Below, one piece after another: positions 37,475-44,844 of a DNA stretch of 64,000 nucleotides. The position numbers and the translations under genes were made by a program. The notes under the pieces are model-generated. The model was not told where the DNA came from, did not search any database, and worked only from the letters and a program-made list of their open reading frames with translations. The stretch's first letter is position 1; each line of letters begins with the position of its first letter. The stretch comes from Anaerocolumna chitinilytica (GTDB taxonomy: Bacteria > Bacillota > Clostridia > Lachnospirales > Lachnospiraceae), in assembly GCF_014218355.1 (NCBI RefSeq), contig NZ_AP023368.1:4031501-4095500 (forward strand). The letters are read 5' to 3'.

Positions 37475-37511
37475 ATTATGTCTTTTAATTTATAAATAAT
37501 AATTAGATTAT

Positions 37512-38279
37512 TTATTGACCACTTGTTTTCGTATGATTTGCAGTAAATTCTTCTATCTTACCGTCTGCAATCAATTGGTCAATAACTTTGTTAATCTTGT
37601 CAAGAAGTTCCTGATTTCCCTTCTTAACAGCAATCGCATATTTATCTTCGAAAAGCACGTCATCAGTACCATCGTCTTTCTTTATGATTACAAGAGAATC
37701 ATTAGATGCAACCAGTTCCTTTGCGGGATATTGATCCATTACGATACAATCAATTTTATTATTCTTAAGGTCTTCCGCAGCCTGAACGAACTTGGAATAT
37801 CTTTTGATATCCTTTGGTGTTACATTATCCGGATTTGATACATAGAAATCAGCAATATTACCTTCCTGAACACCTACAATTTTGTCATTCAAGTCCGCTG
37901 CACTGGTTACCGTAGCCGCATCCTTGTTAACTACGACCACTTCAGTAGAGTTTACATACTCATGAGAGAAATCCATCTTCTTTTTACGTTCATCATCAAC
38001 AGAAACTCCTGCTGCCACAAGATCAACTTTACCCTTTTGTACTGCTACAAGAGCTCCTTGGAAATCCATGTTCTTAATTACAAGTTCTTTCCCCATAGAA
38101 TCTGCAATTGCCTGTGCAATATCCATATCAATACCTACTACCTTATCACCCTCCATGTATTCATAAGGTGCAAACCCTGCTTCGGTACCCACAATCAACT
38201 TATTGTCATTTGATTTACCGCATCCGGCTAAAGATACAGCCGTCACTGCTGCTAATAGTAAACATACAATTTTCTTCAT
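37512..38279 (-). CDS. Polar amino acid-binding lipoprotein
   Basis: Family 3 solute-binding protein, 255 aa. Signal peptide with lipobox SLAGCG (Cys at about residue 20), followed by the domain start LIVGTEAGFAPYEYMEGDKVVGIDMDIA, typical of arginine/glutamine/histidine binders. AGVSVDDERKKKMDFSHEYVNS is the conserved carboxylate-binding part. The ligand is not certain; an ARG-box-like sequence upstream suggests a basic amino acid. Confidence 0.93.
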   Translation of the reverse strand: MKKIVCLLLAAVTAVSLAGCGKSNDNKLIVGTEAGFAPYEYMEGDKVVGIDMDIAQAIADSMGKELVIKNMDFQGALVAVQKGKVDLVAAGVSVDDERKKKMDFSHEYVNSTEVVVVNKDAATVTSAADLNDKIVGVQEGNIADFYVSNPDNVTPKDIKRYSKFVQAAEDLKNNKIDCIVMDQYPAKELVASNDSLVIIKKDDGTDDVLFEDKYAIAVKKGNQELLDKINKVIDQLIADGKIEEFTANHTKTSGQ

Positions 38280-38478
38280 CTTAACCTCTTTCCTGAATAT
38301 CCAACAGAATTGAATATTCGTAAAATTTTACTTGAATTATACTTCTCTTTTCAAACTACAATATGTATCTATCCAATCACATAGCTCTATAAAAATACGT
38401 CAGGAAAAGGTACTGAGACTTCCCTTACGAATGGAAGACACTTAATAATTATTTAAAAAAACTTATATTAATGCTAGT

Positions 38479-38527
38479 ATTGTACCATGTTTTTTTCAAA
38501 ATTCAAGTATTTTTATTCAAAATTAAG
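38479..38527 (-). promoter_or_regulatory. Promoter of the amino acid ABC operon with ARG-box-like sequence
   Basis: Minus-strand TTGAAT (38501-38506), 16-base spacer, TACAAT (38479-38484). Immediately upstream, at 38509-38519, lies ATTTTTATTCA, which is the reverse complement of the TGAATAAAAAT core of the Bacillus AhrC ARG box. Arginine control is inferred from that match alone. Confidence 0.5.
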
Positions 38528-38544
38528 AATATTTTTTCGGAGAC

Positions 38545-39171
38545 TTATAGATTAACTCTTAACAATTCGTCCTGCCCTTCCAGATGGGCATAATCGTTAA
38601 ACCGCTGCAGATAAAACCGCTCTCTGTCCTTACTGTAAACCAGATGTGTTATACTGGTATTTTCAAGTGATATTCCAAGCAACAGCTTTTTACTCATATC
38701 TAGTCCCAATAACCCTGATACCAAAGCCCTGATAACCCCCCCATGAGTCACAACTGCAACATTGGACTTATCTGAGTGTATAATTTCTCCCACTGTCTCC
38801 ATAGCTCTGTCAAATACTTCCCTGCCGCATTCTCCCCCTGGATAAGGAAGATCCTCTTGTAATAACAATTGCTTTCGTTTAAAATCTCCGAATTCCTTTT
38901 CAATTTCATCATTTGACTTGCCTTCCAGGAAACCAAAGGATATTTCCCGAATATCCTCCCGAATGATATGGTCAAGTTTCAGATATTCGTTTAAGATTCC
39001 CGCTGTTTCCACTGCTCTTATCAGATTACTGGAATAGAGCGCGTCAATATTGTAACTTTTAAGGCGTCTGCCAAGAAGATGGGCTTGTTTTTTCCCTTCT
39101 TCCGCTAAATCCACATTCACATTGCATAGTGGACTGCTCTGTCTGCCATGTCTTATTAAATATATATTCAT
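38545..39171 (-). CDS. Histidine phosphatase family protein, 208 aa
   Basis: Phosphoglycerate-mutase-like phosphatase. The catalytic His lies in the N-terminal YLIRHGRQ; later parts are the conserved Arg in YSSNLIRAVETA, EISFGFLEGK (Glu) and the second His in VVTHGGVIRAL. The start at 39171 has GGAGAG seven bases upstream. The family includes CobC and broad-range phosphatases, and no cobalamin genes are near, so the substrate is open. It is leftward, 373 bases from the end of the FMN-related divergent unit's regulator start and just downstream of the Rrf2 gene. Confidence 0.9.
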   Translation of the reverse strand: MNIYLIRHGRQSSPLCNVNVDLAEEGKKQAHLLGRRLKSYNIDALYSSNLIRAVETAGILNEYLKLDHIIREDIREISFGFLEGKSNDEIEKEFGDFKRKQLLLQEDLPYPGGECGREVFDRAMETVGEIIHSDKSNVAVVTHGGVIRALVSGLLGLDMSKKLLLGISLENTSITHLVYSKDRERFYLQRFNDYAHLEGQDELLRVNL

Positions 39172-39235
39172 AATTCTCTCCGTTCCAATAAACATTCGCT
39201 CACTCCCCTTCGATGATAATATCCTATGGGATGTA

Positions 39236-39745
39236 TTAAGTCAGCTTCGATTTTGTATGGGTGAACCATTCGATGGTCGCTTCCCTTTGCTCTTTCGGTA
39301 ATTTATCCTTAACCTGAGCATGAAGCCATTCTAATGTCTTATTTTTCAGATATTGCCGCATCTGTTCTTCCGCTTCCAGCATTACGACTTTTATTAAACA
39401 AGGGCATTTCGTATGGGAATCCGGCAGATTATTCTTATCCAGAAGGAGCTCATTCTGCCTGATTTCAGCACATTGAAACATTGGAGAGGATCCTTCTACT
39501 GCCTCAATCACATTCCAAAAGCTTATGTTTTCTGGTGCCAGTGCCAGAGCATACCCACCATTAACCCCGGGAATGGCTTTTACAATTCCTGCTTTCCTTA
39601 ATTTTGTGTATACCTTTGACAGATAGGTTTCCGAAACCCCCTGATAGGTTGCTAAATCCTTAATTCCCACTGATTTTCCCGGCGGAACATCTATCATGTA
39701 TAATAAACAATGCAATGCATACTCAACGCCTATCGAAAATTGCAT
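39236..39745 (-). CDS. Rrf2-family transcriptional regulator, 169 aa
   Basis: N-terminal winged helix (about 1-80: SIGVEYALHCLLYM, VSETYLSKVYTKLRKAG, GGYALA in the wing). The C-terminal part has Cys92, Cys114 and Cys116. This spacing differs from the C-x5-C-x7-C of IscR, so an Fe-S cluster is possible but unproved. The ATG at 39745 has AGAGG nine bases upstream; the ATG at 39754 abuts that site. It diverges from an FMN-binding protein gene across a region with two matching palindromes. Confidence 0.92.
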   Translation of the reverse strand: MQFSIGVEYALHCLLYMIDVPPGKSVGIKDLATYQGVSETYLSKVYTKLRKAGIVKAIPGVNGGYALALAPENISFWNVIEAVEGSSPMFQCAEIRQNELLLDKNNLPDSHTKCPCLIKVVMLEAEEQMRQYLKNKTLEWLHAQVKDKLPKEQREATIEWFTHTKSKLT

Positions 39746-39783
39746 TCGTATCATCCTCTCATATTACGATATAATCTTCCCAC

Positions 39784-39812
39784 ATAATACTTTATTATTT
39801 TTTGTTAGTCAA
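39784..39812 (-). promoter_or_regulatory. Promoter of the Rrf2 gene
   Basis: Minus-strand TTGACT (39807-39812), 17-base spacer, TATTAT (39784-39789), placing the start point about 30 bases before the ATG. Confidence 0.75.
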
Positions 39813-39826
39813 TATCTATTCCATTA

Positions 39827-39849
39827 TTATAGATAATATTTATCCGCAA
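39827..39849. promoter_or_regulatory. Upstream Rrf2 operator candidate
   Basis: TTATAGATAA-TAT-TTATCCGCAA, a 10-3-10 palindrome that differs from the second site by one base in the left arm and two in the right. It lies between the two divergent -35 boxes. Confidence 0.65.
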
Positions 39850-39861
39850 TATACTTTAACA

Positions 39862-39890
39862 TTGACAATATTAAAAACTCATTGTATAAT
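39862..39890 (+). promoter_or_regulatory. Consensus sigma-A promoter of the FMN-binding protein gene
   Basis: TTGACA (39862-39867), exactly 17 bases, TATAAT (39885-39890): both hexamers are perfect. Such a strong promoter normally needs repression, and an operator covers its start point. Confidence 0.88.
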
Positions 39891-39895
39891 TCAAA

Positions 39896-39918
39896 TTACA
39901 GATAACACTTATCTGTAA
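39896..39918. promoter_or_regulatory. Rrf2 operator candidate over the transcription start
   Basis: Perfect palindrome with arms TTACAGATAA and TTATCTGTAA around CAC. It begins six bases after the TATAAT box, so a bound protein would block the promoter. Confidence 0.75.
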
Positions 39919-40011
39919 TATCTGTATAAAGAAAAACTATTACTCATATCGTTTTTCTTTCAGAAATTCTCATATGTGTTATGTTAATAAATCTCAGGAG
40001 GATATAAAGTA

Positions 40012-40386
40012 ATGTTTACAGACAAATTTCATGATGTTATAAACCACGAAGGAGTAGTATCAATTGTATCCTGGGGAACAGAGGAACCCCATGTAACGAA
40101 CACCTGGAACTCTTATTTAGTTATAACGGAGGATGAGCGAATTTTAATTCCGGCAGCAGGCATGCGCAGTACGCAAGCAGATGTTTCTCAGAATAATAAA
40201 GTGAAAGTAACCCTGGGCAGCAGAGAGGTTGAAGGATACAATAATTATCAGGGGACTGGATTTTTATTAGAAGGAACTGCAAAATTTCTAGAATCCGGAG
40301 CAGATTTCGAGCGTATGAAAGAGAAATTCCCTTTCTTAAGCAGAGTATTAGAGATAACCGCTGTGTCTGCTAAACAATTGCTCTAA
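40012..40386 (+). CDS. Pyridoxamine 5'-phosphate oxidase-like FMN-binding protein, 124 aa
   Basis: Single-domain split-barrel flavoprotein-like protein. The pattern VVSIVSWGTEEPHVTNTWNSYLVI, then ILIPAAGMRSTQADV and NNKVKVTLGSREVEG and GTGFLLEGTAKF, is that of the PNPOx-like superfamily, whose small members often bind FMN, haem or F420-like cofactors. It is not the classical vitamin B6 enzyme, which is nearly twice as long. AGGAGG lies upstream of the ATG. Its strong promoter, covered by a candidate Rrf2 operator, suggests induction by oxidative, nitrosative or redox signals. Confidence 0.88.
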   Translation: MFTDKFHDVINHEGVVSIVSWGTEEPHVTNTWNSYLVITEDERILIPAAGMRSTQADVSQNNKVKVTLGSREVEGYNNYQGTGFLLEGTAKFLESGADFERMKEKFPFLSRVLEITAVSAKQLL

Positions 40387-40634
40387 GAATTTGATACAGC
40401 ATATCATATTCTGCTAGTATTATTTCAAAGTTAGCTCATCAAATAAAACGAGCCTTCTATAAACCAAATATAGAATAATACTTCAGACTGCAGATAAGTT
40501 CTTCGGACCTTGCCTGCGGTCTGTTCCATTATACTATCTATCTGTTTTCAGGCAGCTACATTTGGTGTAAGTTTAAAGGCAGATGGGTTAATAATAACAC
40601 CTGCTTTTTGTAAAAGAGGAATTCCTTTTAACAG
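40387..40634. other. Intergenic region between the FMN-binding gene and the rlmH terminator
   Basis: About 250 bases with no credible gene. A minus-strand frame of about 30 codons before a stop (40545-40635) reads smoothly but has no start or neighbour to complete it. A pairing of GACTGCAGATAAG...GACCTTGCCTGCGGTC (40485-40522) could form a weak terminator for the rightward gene. Confidence 0.4.
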
Positions 40635-40677
40635 CAAAAAAAGCGGCAAGGTCAGTATTATAACCAACCTGCCGCTT
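40635..40677 (-). terminator. rlmH terminator
   Basis: Arms AAGCGGCAAGGT and ACCTGCCGCTT (40641-40676), one bulged base; on the minus strand the hairpin is followed by seven T. Confidence 0.88.
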
Positions 40678-40708
40678 ATAATCCTTGAAATCCTGACAAG
40701 ACTCTTAT

Positions 40709-41188
40709 TTATTTATGGTAGGGCTCGCCTGCAGTTATACGGTAAGCTCTATATATCTGTTCCAATAGAATAACCCTCATTAACTGATGGGGAAATGTCA
40801 TTTTTGAAAAACTGATAAGAGCATCGGATCTTTTAATAACTGCTTCACTCAAACCCAGTGAGCCTCCAATAATAAACGTAAGATGACTTTTGCCGTTGGT
40901 TCGCAGCTTCTCAAGTTGCTCGGCAAATTCTACAGAATCATACATCTTTCCTTCAATAGCAAGTGCAAAGACAAAAGAACCCTCCTTTACCTGCTTTAAG
41001 ATTCTTTCGCCTTCCATATGTTTAATCTGCAGTTCTTCCGCTTCGCTGGCACCATCCGGAGTTTTTTCATCAGAAACTTCCACGATTTCCAGCTTTGTAT
41101 ATCTGCTTAATCTTTTAGAGTACTCTAAGATAGCCTGAGTCAGGTAATTTTCTTTTATCTTACCGACACCTATTACTGTAATTTTCAT
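40709..41188 (-). CDS. rlmH: 23S rRNA (pseudouridine1915-N3)-methyltransferase
   Basis: SPOUT-class methyltransferase of 159 aa modifying helix 69 of 23S rRNA on assembled ribosomes. Clear marks are the N-terminal MKITVIGVGKIKE, the SAM-binding knot LTFIIGGSLGLSE and the C-terminal TFPHQLMRVILLEQIYRAYRI...GEPYHK. Length and ends are exactly those of the family. It is leftward and has its own terminator. Confidence 0.97.
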   Translation of the reverse strand: MKITVIGVGKIKENYLTQAILEYSKRLSRYTKLEIVEVSDEKTPDGASEAEELQIKHMEGERILKQVKEGSFVFALAIEGKMYDSVEFAEQLEKLRTNGKSHLTFIIGGSLGLSEAVIKRSDALISFSKMTFPHQLMRVILLEQIYRAYRITAGEPYHK

Positions 41189-41221
41189 TTTAACTGCCAG
41201 CCTTCCTGCCTATGCTTCACC

Positions 41222-41809
41222 TTATGATATTTCAGTTTCTCCCAGTTCAGGCATAGAAGTTTCTCTTATAGGGTCTTCTTTTACATACTGGTATAGTACT
41301 CCATTTTTTACCCGTCTTATTTTTTCTCCTGTAAACTCTCGTTTTTTAAGCTCTTTTTGAAAGTTATATAGCATGAAGCCATGAAATACTATCAGAATAT
41401 TTTCTTGTGACCAATCAATTTTATCCAGGAACTCATTTATACGCTTTCTGGTCCCTTCTCTGGATTCCGGCTGGCTTTTTGACTTAAAATACCAAGCAAG
41501 CCTGCCGCATACATGCCATACTTCAAAAGGCAGTTTTATTCTTTCTGTATGTATAAAAGGAGCATTATCAACTTCCCGAAGTAATTTGTCTATATGTAAA
41601 TGTCCGCTGTAAACTTCTTTCGCCGTCGTTATTGCCCTTGGAAGATCACTTACATAACAGATATCCCACTTACTTCCATACATTTCAACTTTATTTTTTA
41701 TAACCTTCGCTCTTTCATAATGCTCAGACCATTCACGAAATTCCTCCGAGGTCATCATCTTTTTATGCGGACAATTTACCTTAAAATGTCTTACTAATCC
41801 AATTCTCAT
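41222..41809 (-). CDS. Histidine phosphatase family protein, 195 aa
   Basis: Phosphoglycerate-mutase-like fold: catalytic His in GLVRHFKVNCPH, Arg in VSDLPRAITTAKE, Glu in LLREVDNAPF and the second His in LIVFHGFML. It is a divergent member, in which the usual RHG is RHF. GGAGAAG lies six bases ahead of the ATG at 41809. It shares no sequence marks of a specific substrate. It is 33 bases upstream of rlmH, so the two may be co-transcribed. Confidence 0.87.
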   Translation of the reverse strand: MRIGLVRHFKVNCPHKKMMTSEEFREWSEHYERAKVIKNKVEMYGSKWDICYVSDLPRAITTAKEVYSGHLHIDKLLREVDNAPFIHTERIKLPFEVWHVCGRLAWYFKSKSQPESREGTRKRINEFLDKIDWSQENILIVFHGFMLYNFQKELKKREFTGEKIRRVKNGVLYQYVKEDPIRETSMPELGETEIS

Positions 41810-41992
41810 GTCTTCTCCTGTAAATAAATGTTTCTTTCTAACCATCCTATGGAGTGGAAATTACTACTTAATTTCCATACTATCAAACATACTTTTCCAA
41901 GTTTATATGAATGAGGTATTCATTAATTCACAATACCTATTATATTCTAGCTGGTTTTGATTTATATTGCAAGAAAGGATTATTCCCAATTT

Positions 41993-42418
41993 TTATCCCT
42001 TCTTCTGAAATACCCTGAATATGGTATCCATGATAAAAATAGCAAGAGCTATCATACCAGCAGTCTGAATGGTTTCATTCATGTAATGACCTGCCAGAGA
42101 ATTGTTATTGGTTATCAGGTTATAAACAATACGATACATACCGACTCCGGGAACCAACGGTAATATACCGGCAATAAGAAATAATGTAACCGGAGTCTTT
42201 AACAATCTTGCAAAGCTATGGGATATCAAGGCTACCATAAGCGCAGCAAAAAACATACGTCCAGGTACACTTAACCCCGTCGGCTCTAACAACAGATATA
42301 CAAACCAGCCCACTGCCCCTACAAGACCTGCCTGCCAGAGAAATTTTTTAGGTACACCAATGATAACAGCGAAGGCAACGACTGCAATGAAAGCTCCTAC
42401 TACCTGTGCAAACATCAT
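41993..42418 (-). CDS. Threonine/serine exporter, small subunit (YjjB/ThrE C-terminal type), 141 aa
   Basis: Membrane protein with about four to five hydrophobic segments, corresponding to the C-terminal half of ThrE. The motif LFLIAGILPLVPGVGMYRIVYNLI is characteristic. Its ATG at 42418 overlaps the TGA of the partner gene (ATGA arrangement) and has AGGAGG eight bases upstream. It should form the export complex with the larger subunit. Confidence 0.9.
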   Translation of the reverse strand: MMFAQVVGAFIAVVAFAVIIGVPKKFLWQAGLVGAVGWFVYLLLEPTGLSVPGRMFFAALMVALISHSFARLLKTPVTLFLIAGILPLVPGVGMYRIVYNLITNNNSLAGHYMNETIQTAGMIALAIFIMDTIFRVFQKKG

Positions 42419-43191
42419 AGGATAGCACCTCCTGTCAGACAAGAATAAAGTGCTATTCCTATACCAATACCCACTGCACTGGAAGCTGCCAGGACAAAGG
42501 ATTCAATTGCTCTTGCTCCCCCTGACATATAATCTCCCTGTAATGTGTCCCTAATTGCATTGGTTATAGCAACTCCCGGAAGCAAGGGCATGATAGAACC
42601 ACCAATCAATGCATCCAGCTGAATATAGCTTCCCATATAATGCAGGAATATCATACTGTTTAGAGCAATTAAGACAGAAGCTGTCAGATTCTTTATAAAG
42701 GTGTTTATATTCAATTTCATAGTAAGGATTGTAACTAATACAATGAATCCTCCATTTAAGCCTGCTATAATACTATTTAGCAGATCACCGCCAAGAAGAA
42801 TGGTAAACGCAGAAGAACCAACTATCGTGCATGGATAAATCAGGTAGTTACTGTACTGCTTCCTGGTCTTAATACTTTTGAGTTCCAGAAAGGCTTCTTC
42901 TATAGTTATAATACCGGAACATAAATTTCTGGAGACATTATTGGTTTCATATATATAGGCTATATTAGTCACACGGTTTTCCACTCTCTTCACAAGAGTA
43001 ATGCTATCGATTGCTGTATCATCAAGGCACAAAAAGATACCGGTTGGAGTTACAAAGGCTTCTGTTTTCTCAAGCCCGGAAGTCTTTAGAATTCTGCTCA
43101 TTGTATCTTCAACCCTGTAGGTTTCTGCACCGCTTATTAACATGATTTCGCCTGCCAGCATGGCAGTATCTGCAAGTAGCTTATAATTCAT
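42415..43191 (-). CDS. Threonine/serine exporter, large subunit (YjjP/ThrE N-terminal type), 258 aa
   Basis: N-terminal part of the split ThrE exporter. An N-terminal soluble region (SGAETYRVEDTMSRIL, FVTPTGIFL) is the typical YjjP start; about five hydrophobic segments follow, with IMPLLPGVAITNAIRD matching the export motif. I preferred the ATG at 43191; a GTG at 43233 has no ribosome site. The pair would export threonine, serine and related compounds; in many strict anaerobes this is a way to dispose of excess amino acids, but that is inference. Confidence 0.9.
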   Translation of the reverse strand: MNYKLLADTAMLAGEIMLISGAETYRVEDTMSRILKTSGLEKTEAFVTPTGIFLCLDDTAIDSITLVKRVENRVTNIAYIYETNNVSRNLCSGIITIEEAFLELKSIKTRKQYSNYLIYPCTIVGSSAFTILLGGDLLNSIIAGLNGGFIVLVTILTMKLNINTFIKNLTASVLIALNSMIFLHYMGSYIQLDALIGGSIMPLLPGVAITNAIRDTLQGDYMSGGARAIESFVLAASSAVGIGIGIALYSCLTGGAIL

Positions 43192-43535
43192 AGTGTTTAG
43201 AACTCCGTTCTTACCTTCGAGATAAATGTTCACATTTTATTTTTATTATCTTCATACTTTACTCATAAATTTATTCTATAATATTCTTAGAAAGTGAAAC
43301 AAAGTTTTATTATTAGCTTCACCTTCTCCTCCCCCATATTATATATAAAGGTGTCGATACACCACATAACTGCCGAAAGAAATCTTTTCCATGAGATTAA
43401 TTTCGGCAGTTTTATATTATCTATTTGTAAGCCTGCAGACTCGTTTGCTTCCTAACTGGTGAAGTATCAATGGATTAAAGGCTAGGTATTGCACACAGAT
43501 AAGGACAAGCTAAAAAGCTCGTCCCTTTGTTAATG
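43192..43535. other. Intergenic region with a strong hairpin at 43368-43412
   Basis: No gene is seen in these 344 bases. The arms AACTGCCGAAA (43368-43378) and TTTCGGCAGTT (43401-43412) pair, with inner pairing as well, and are followed on the plus strand by TTATATTAT. Nothing known is transcribed rightward into it, so it is either an isolated terminator protecting neighbouring genes or the end of a short rightward RNA. It is within the 5' region of the leftward exporter genes. Confidence 0.45.
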
Positions 43536-43874
43536 TTATATTTCCATTGTATGCAATGCTCTTCTTTTCCTTCTGGCCTCTTCTGAAGCTGTCAATAAAA
43601 ATTCTTTTATTTCAGACGCCTTTTTTATATGCAGAATCCTTAATTCCGGATGGGTGGTATCTCCGGTGTAACAGGTTAAGGAACCTAATCCATAGAATCT
43701 TTCCCAAAAACTCTTCGTAAGCTTCACATCCTGAACTTTATACATATAGGCATCATCTACAGTAATGTTCAAAAACCCACTGGTTATCGTTATCTTCTCA
43801 TCAGATATGGTATAAGAGGTAAATGTGAGAGGCAGTCCAAATAACTTCGTCCGCTTTTTTTCTGTATAAATCAT
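43536..43874 (-). CDS. Bacterial PH (bPH2) domain protein, 112 aa
   Basis: The pattern YTISDEKITITSGFLNITVDDAYMYKVQDVKLTKSFWERFYGLGSLTCYTGDTTHPEL matches the YdbT/bPH2 domain, beta-rich modules found in membrane-linked Firmicute proteins. There are no transmembrane segments here, unlike YdbS/YdbT. Start has AAGGAG upstream. It follows the lipoprotein gene by 25 bases, so they are probably one unit. Function is unknown. Confidence 0.85.
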   Translation of the reverse strand: MIYTEKKRTKLFGLPLTFTSYTISDEKITITSGFLNITVDDAYMYKVQDVKLTKSFWERFYGLGSLTCYTGDTTHPELRILHIKKASEIKEFLLTASEEARRKRRALHTMEI

Positions 43875-43899
43875 TGCTATGCTCCTTTAAGGAATTCCA

Positions 43900-44676
43900 T
43901 TATTCATTCAAATTTATTTCTGTATTTTGTCCGTTTAGTGAAATGCTTAGAGCGAGCCCGGATTTATTAACATTCTCAGGCACATCAAATACTAATACCG
44001 CAACATCTGATTTACCGCTTTTTAAAGTATAATCAATATAATTTAAGTCTGTATCCAGCAACGTAACCATTGGTTTATAGGTTTTTCCGTTCGCTAAATG
44101 CAGCTTATAACCTATATGTAACTGTCCTAAATCCAATGTAACTGCTTTTTTGGCTATATTGCTGACCTTAAAAGATACTACCAAAAGCTTACTTCCGCTC
44201 GAAGGCTGCAGAGTAAAATAGTCATTTCTCTGGGCGTAGGAATCATAGAACTTATATCCAGAATATTTTACCTGATAGTTGTTATTGCTCAGAATCTTAT
44301 AAAATTCCTGATAAGTTAAACTGCTAGGTTCCTTCGCAGTATTAGCCGTGCTGTTATCTTTTACTGATGCATCTTTATCTGATACATTTTCATTCTGACT
44401 GCTGCTATTTGTTTCATTGTTATTTACATCACTTCCTGTGTCCTTCGCAGTATCTACTGCAGTAGCAGAGGATGTATTTTTATCTGCAGTTTTTTTATTT
44501 GCATTTTCATCCGGATAAATCAGACCTTCCATATAATTATCCGTATATCTTAATACAGAACCTGCCATATATTCCGCTATTACATCGCTTTGTTTATCTG
44601 ATAACTCTGTTAGCTGCGCACAGCCTGTCAATAATAAACCACATGCCATAACCAGCGCTAAGAATGTTTTTTTCAT
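43900..44676 (-). CDS. Lipoprotein with a DUF4352-like C-terminal domain, 258 aa
   Basis: The lipobox LLTGCA places Cys at about residue 19. A long Asn/Ser/Asp/Lys-rich linker (about 65-120) joins it to a beta-rich C-terminal domain with DYFTLQPSSGSKLLVVSFKVSNIAKKAVTLDL, an immunoglobulin-like pattern typical of DUF4352/DUF5068 lipoproteins. They are cell-surface proteins of unknown role. It lies between the PH-domain gene and a two-component system. Confidence 0.82.
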   Translation of the reverse strand: MKKTFLALVMACGLLLTGCAQLTELSDKQSDVIAEYMAGSVLRYTDNYMEGLIYPDENANKKTADKNTSSATAVDTAKDTGSDVNNNETNSSSQNENVSDKDASVKDNSTANTAKEPSSLTYQEFYKILSNNNYQVKYSGYKFYDSYAQRNDYFTLQPSSGSKLLVVSFKVSNIAKKAVTLDLGQLHIGYKLHLANGKTYKPMVTLLDTDLNYIDYTLKSGKSDVAVLVFDVPENVNKSGLALSISLNGQNTEINLNE

Positions 44677-44844
44677 AGTTGGCTCCCATCTGCGTACTTT
44701 AGCACGCGTATATATTCAGGGGGAGTAAAAGTTAAACTTTTACTCATTGTCCTCCTTAGTAAGTATATGTGAATATATCATACCACTGTTTACAAAAATG
44801 GGCAATGAAAATTTTTAAACTTACGCTAATCTATGACAGATTTC

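Noticed and set aside
40545..40635. Leftward 30-codon stretch reading LLKGIPLLQKAGVIINPS that looks like a protein end
   Set aside because: No start, no upstream continuation and it lies beyond the rlmH terminator; too short to call a gene relic.
40510..40773. Rightward 87-codon open frame
   Set aside because: It runs through the rlmH terminator and into rlmH on the opposite strand and has no ribosome site.
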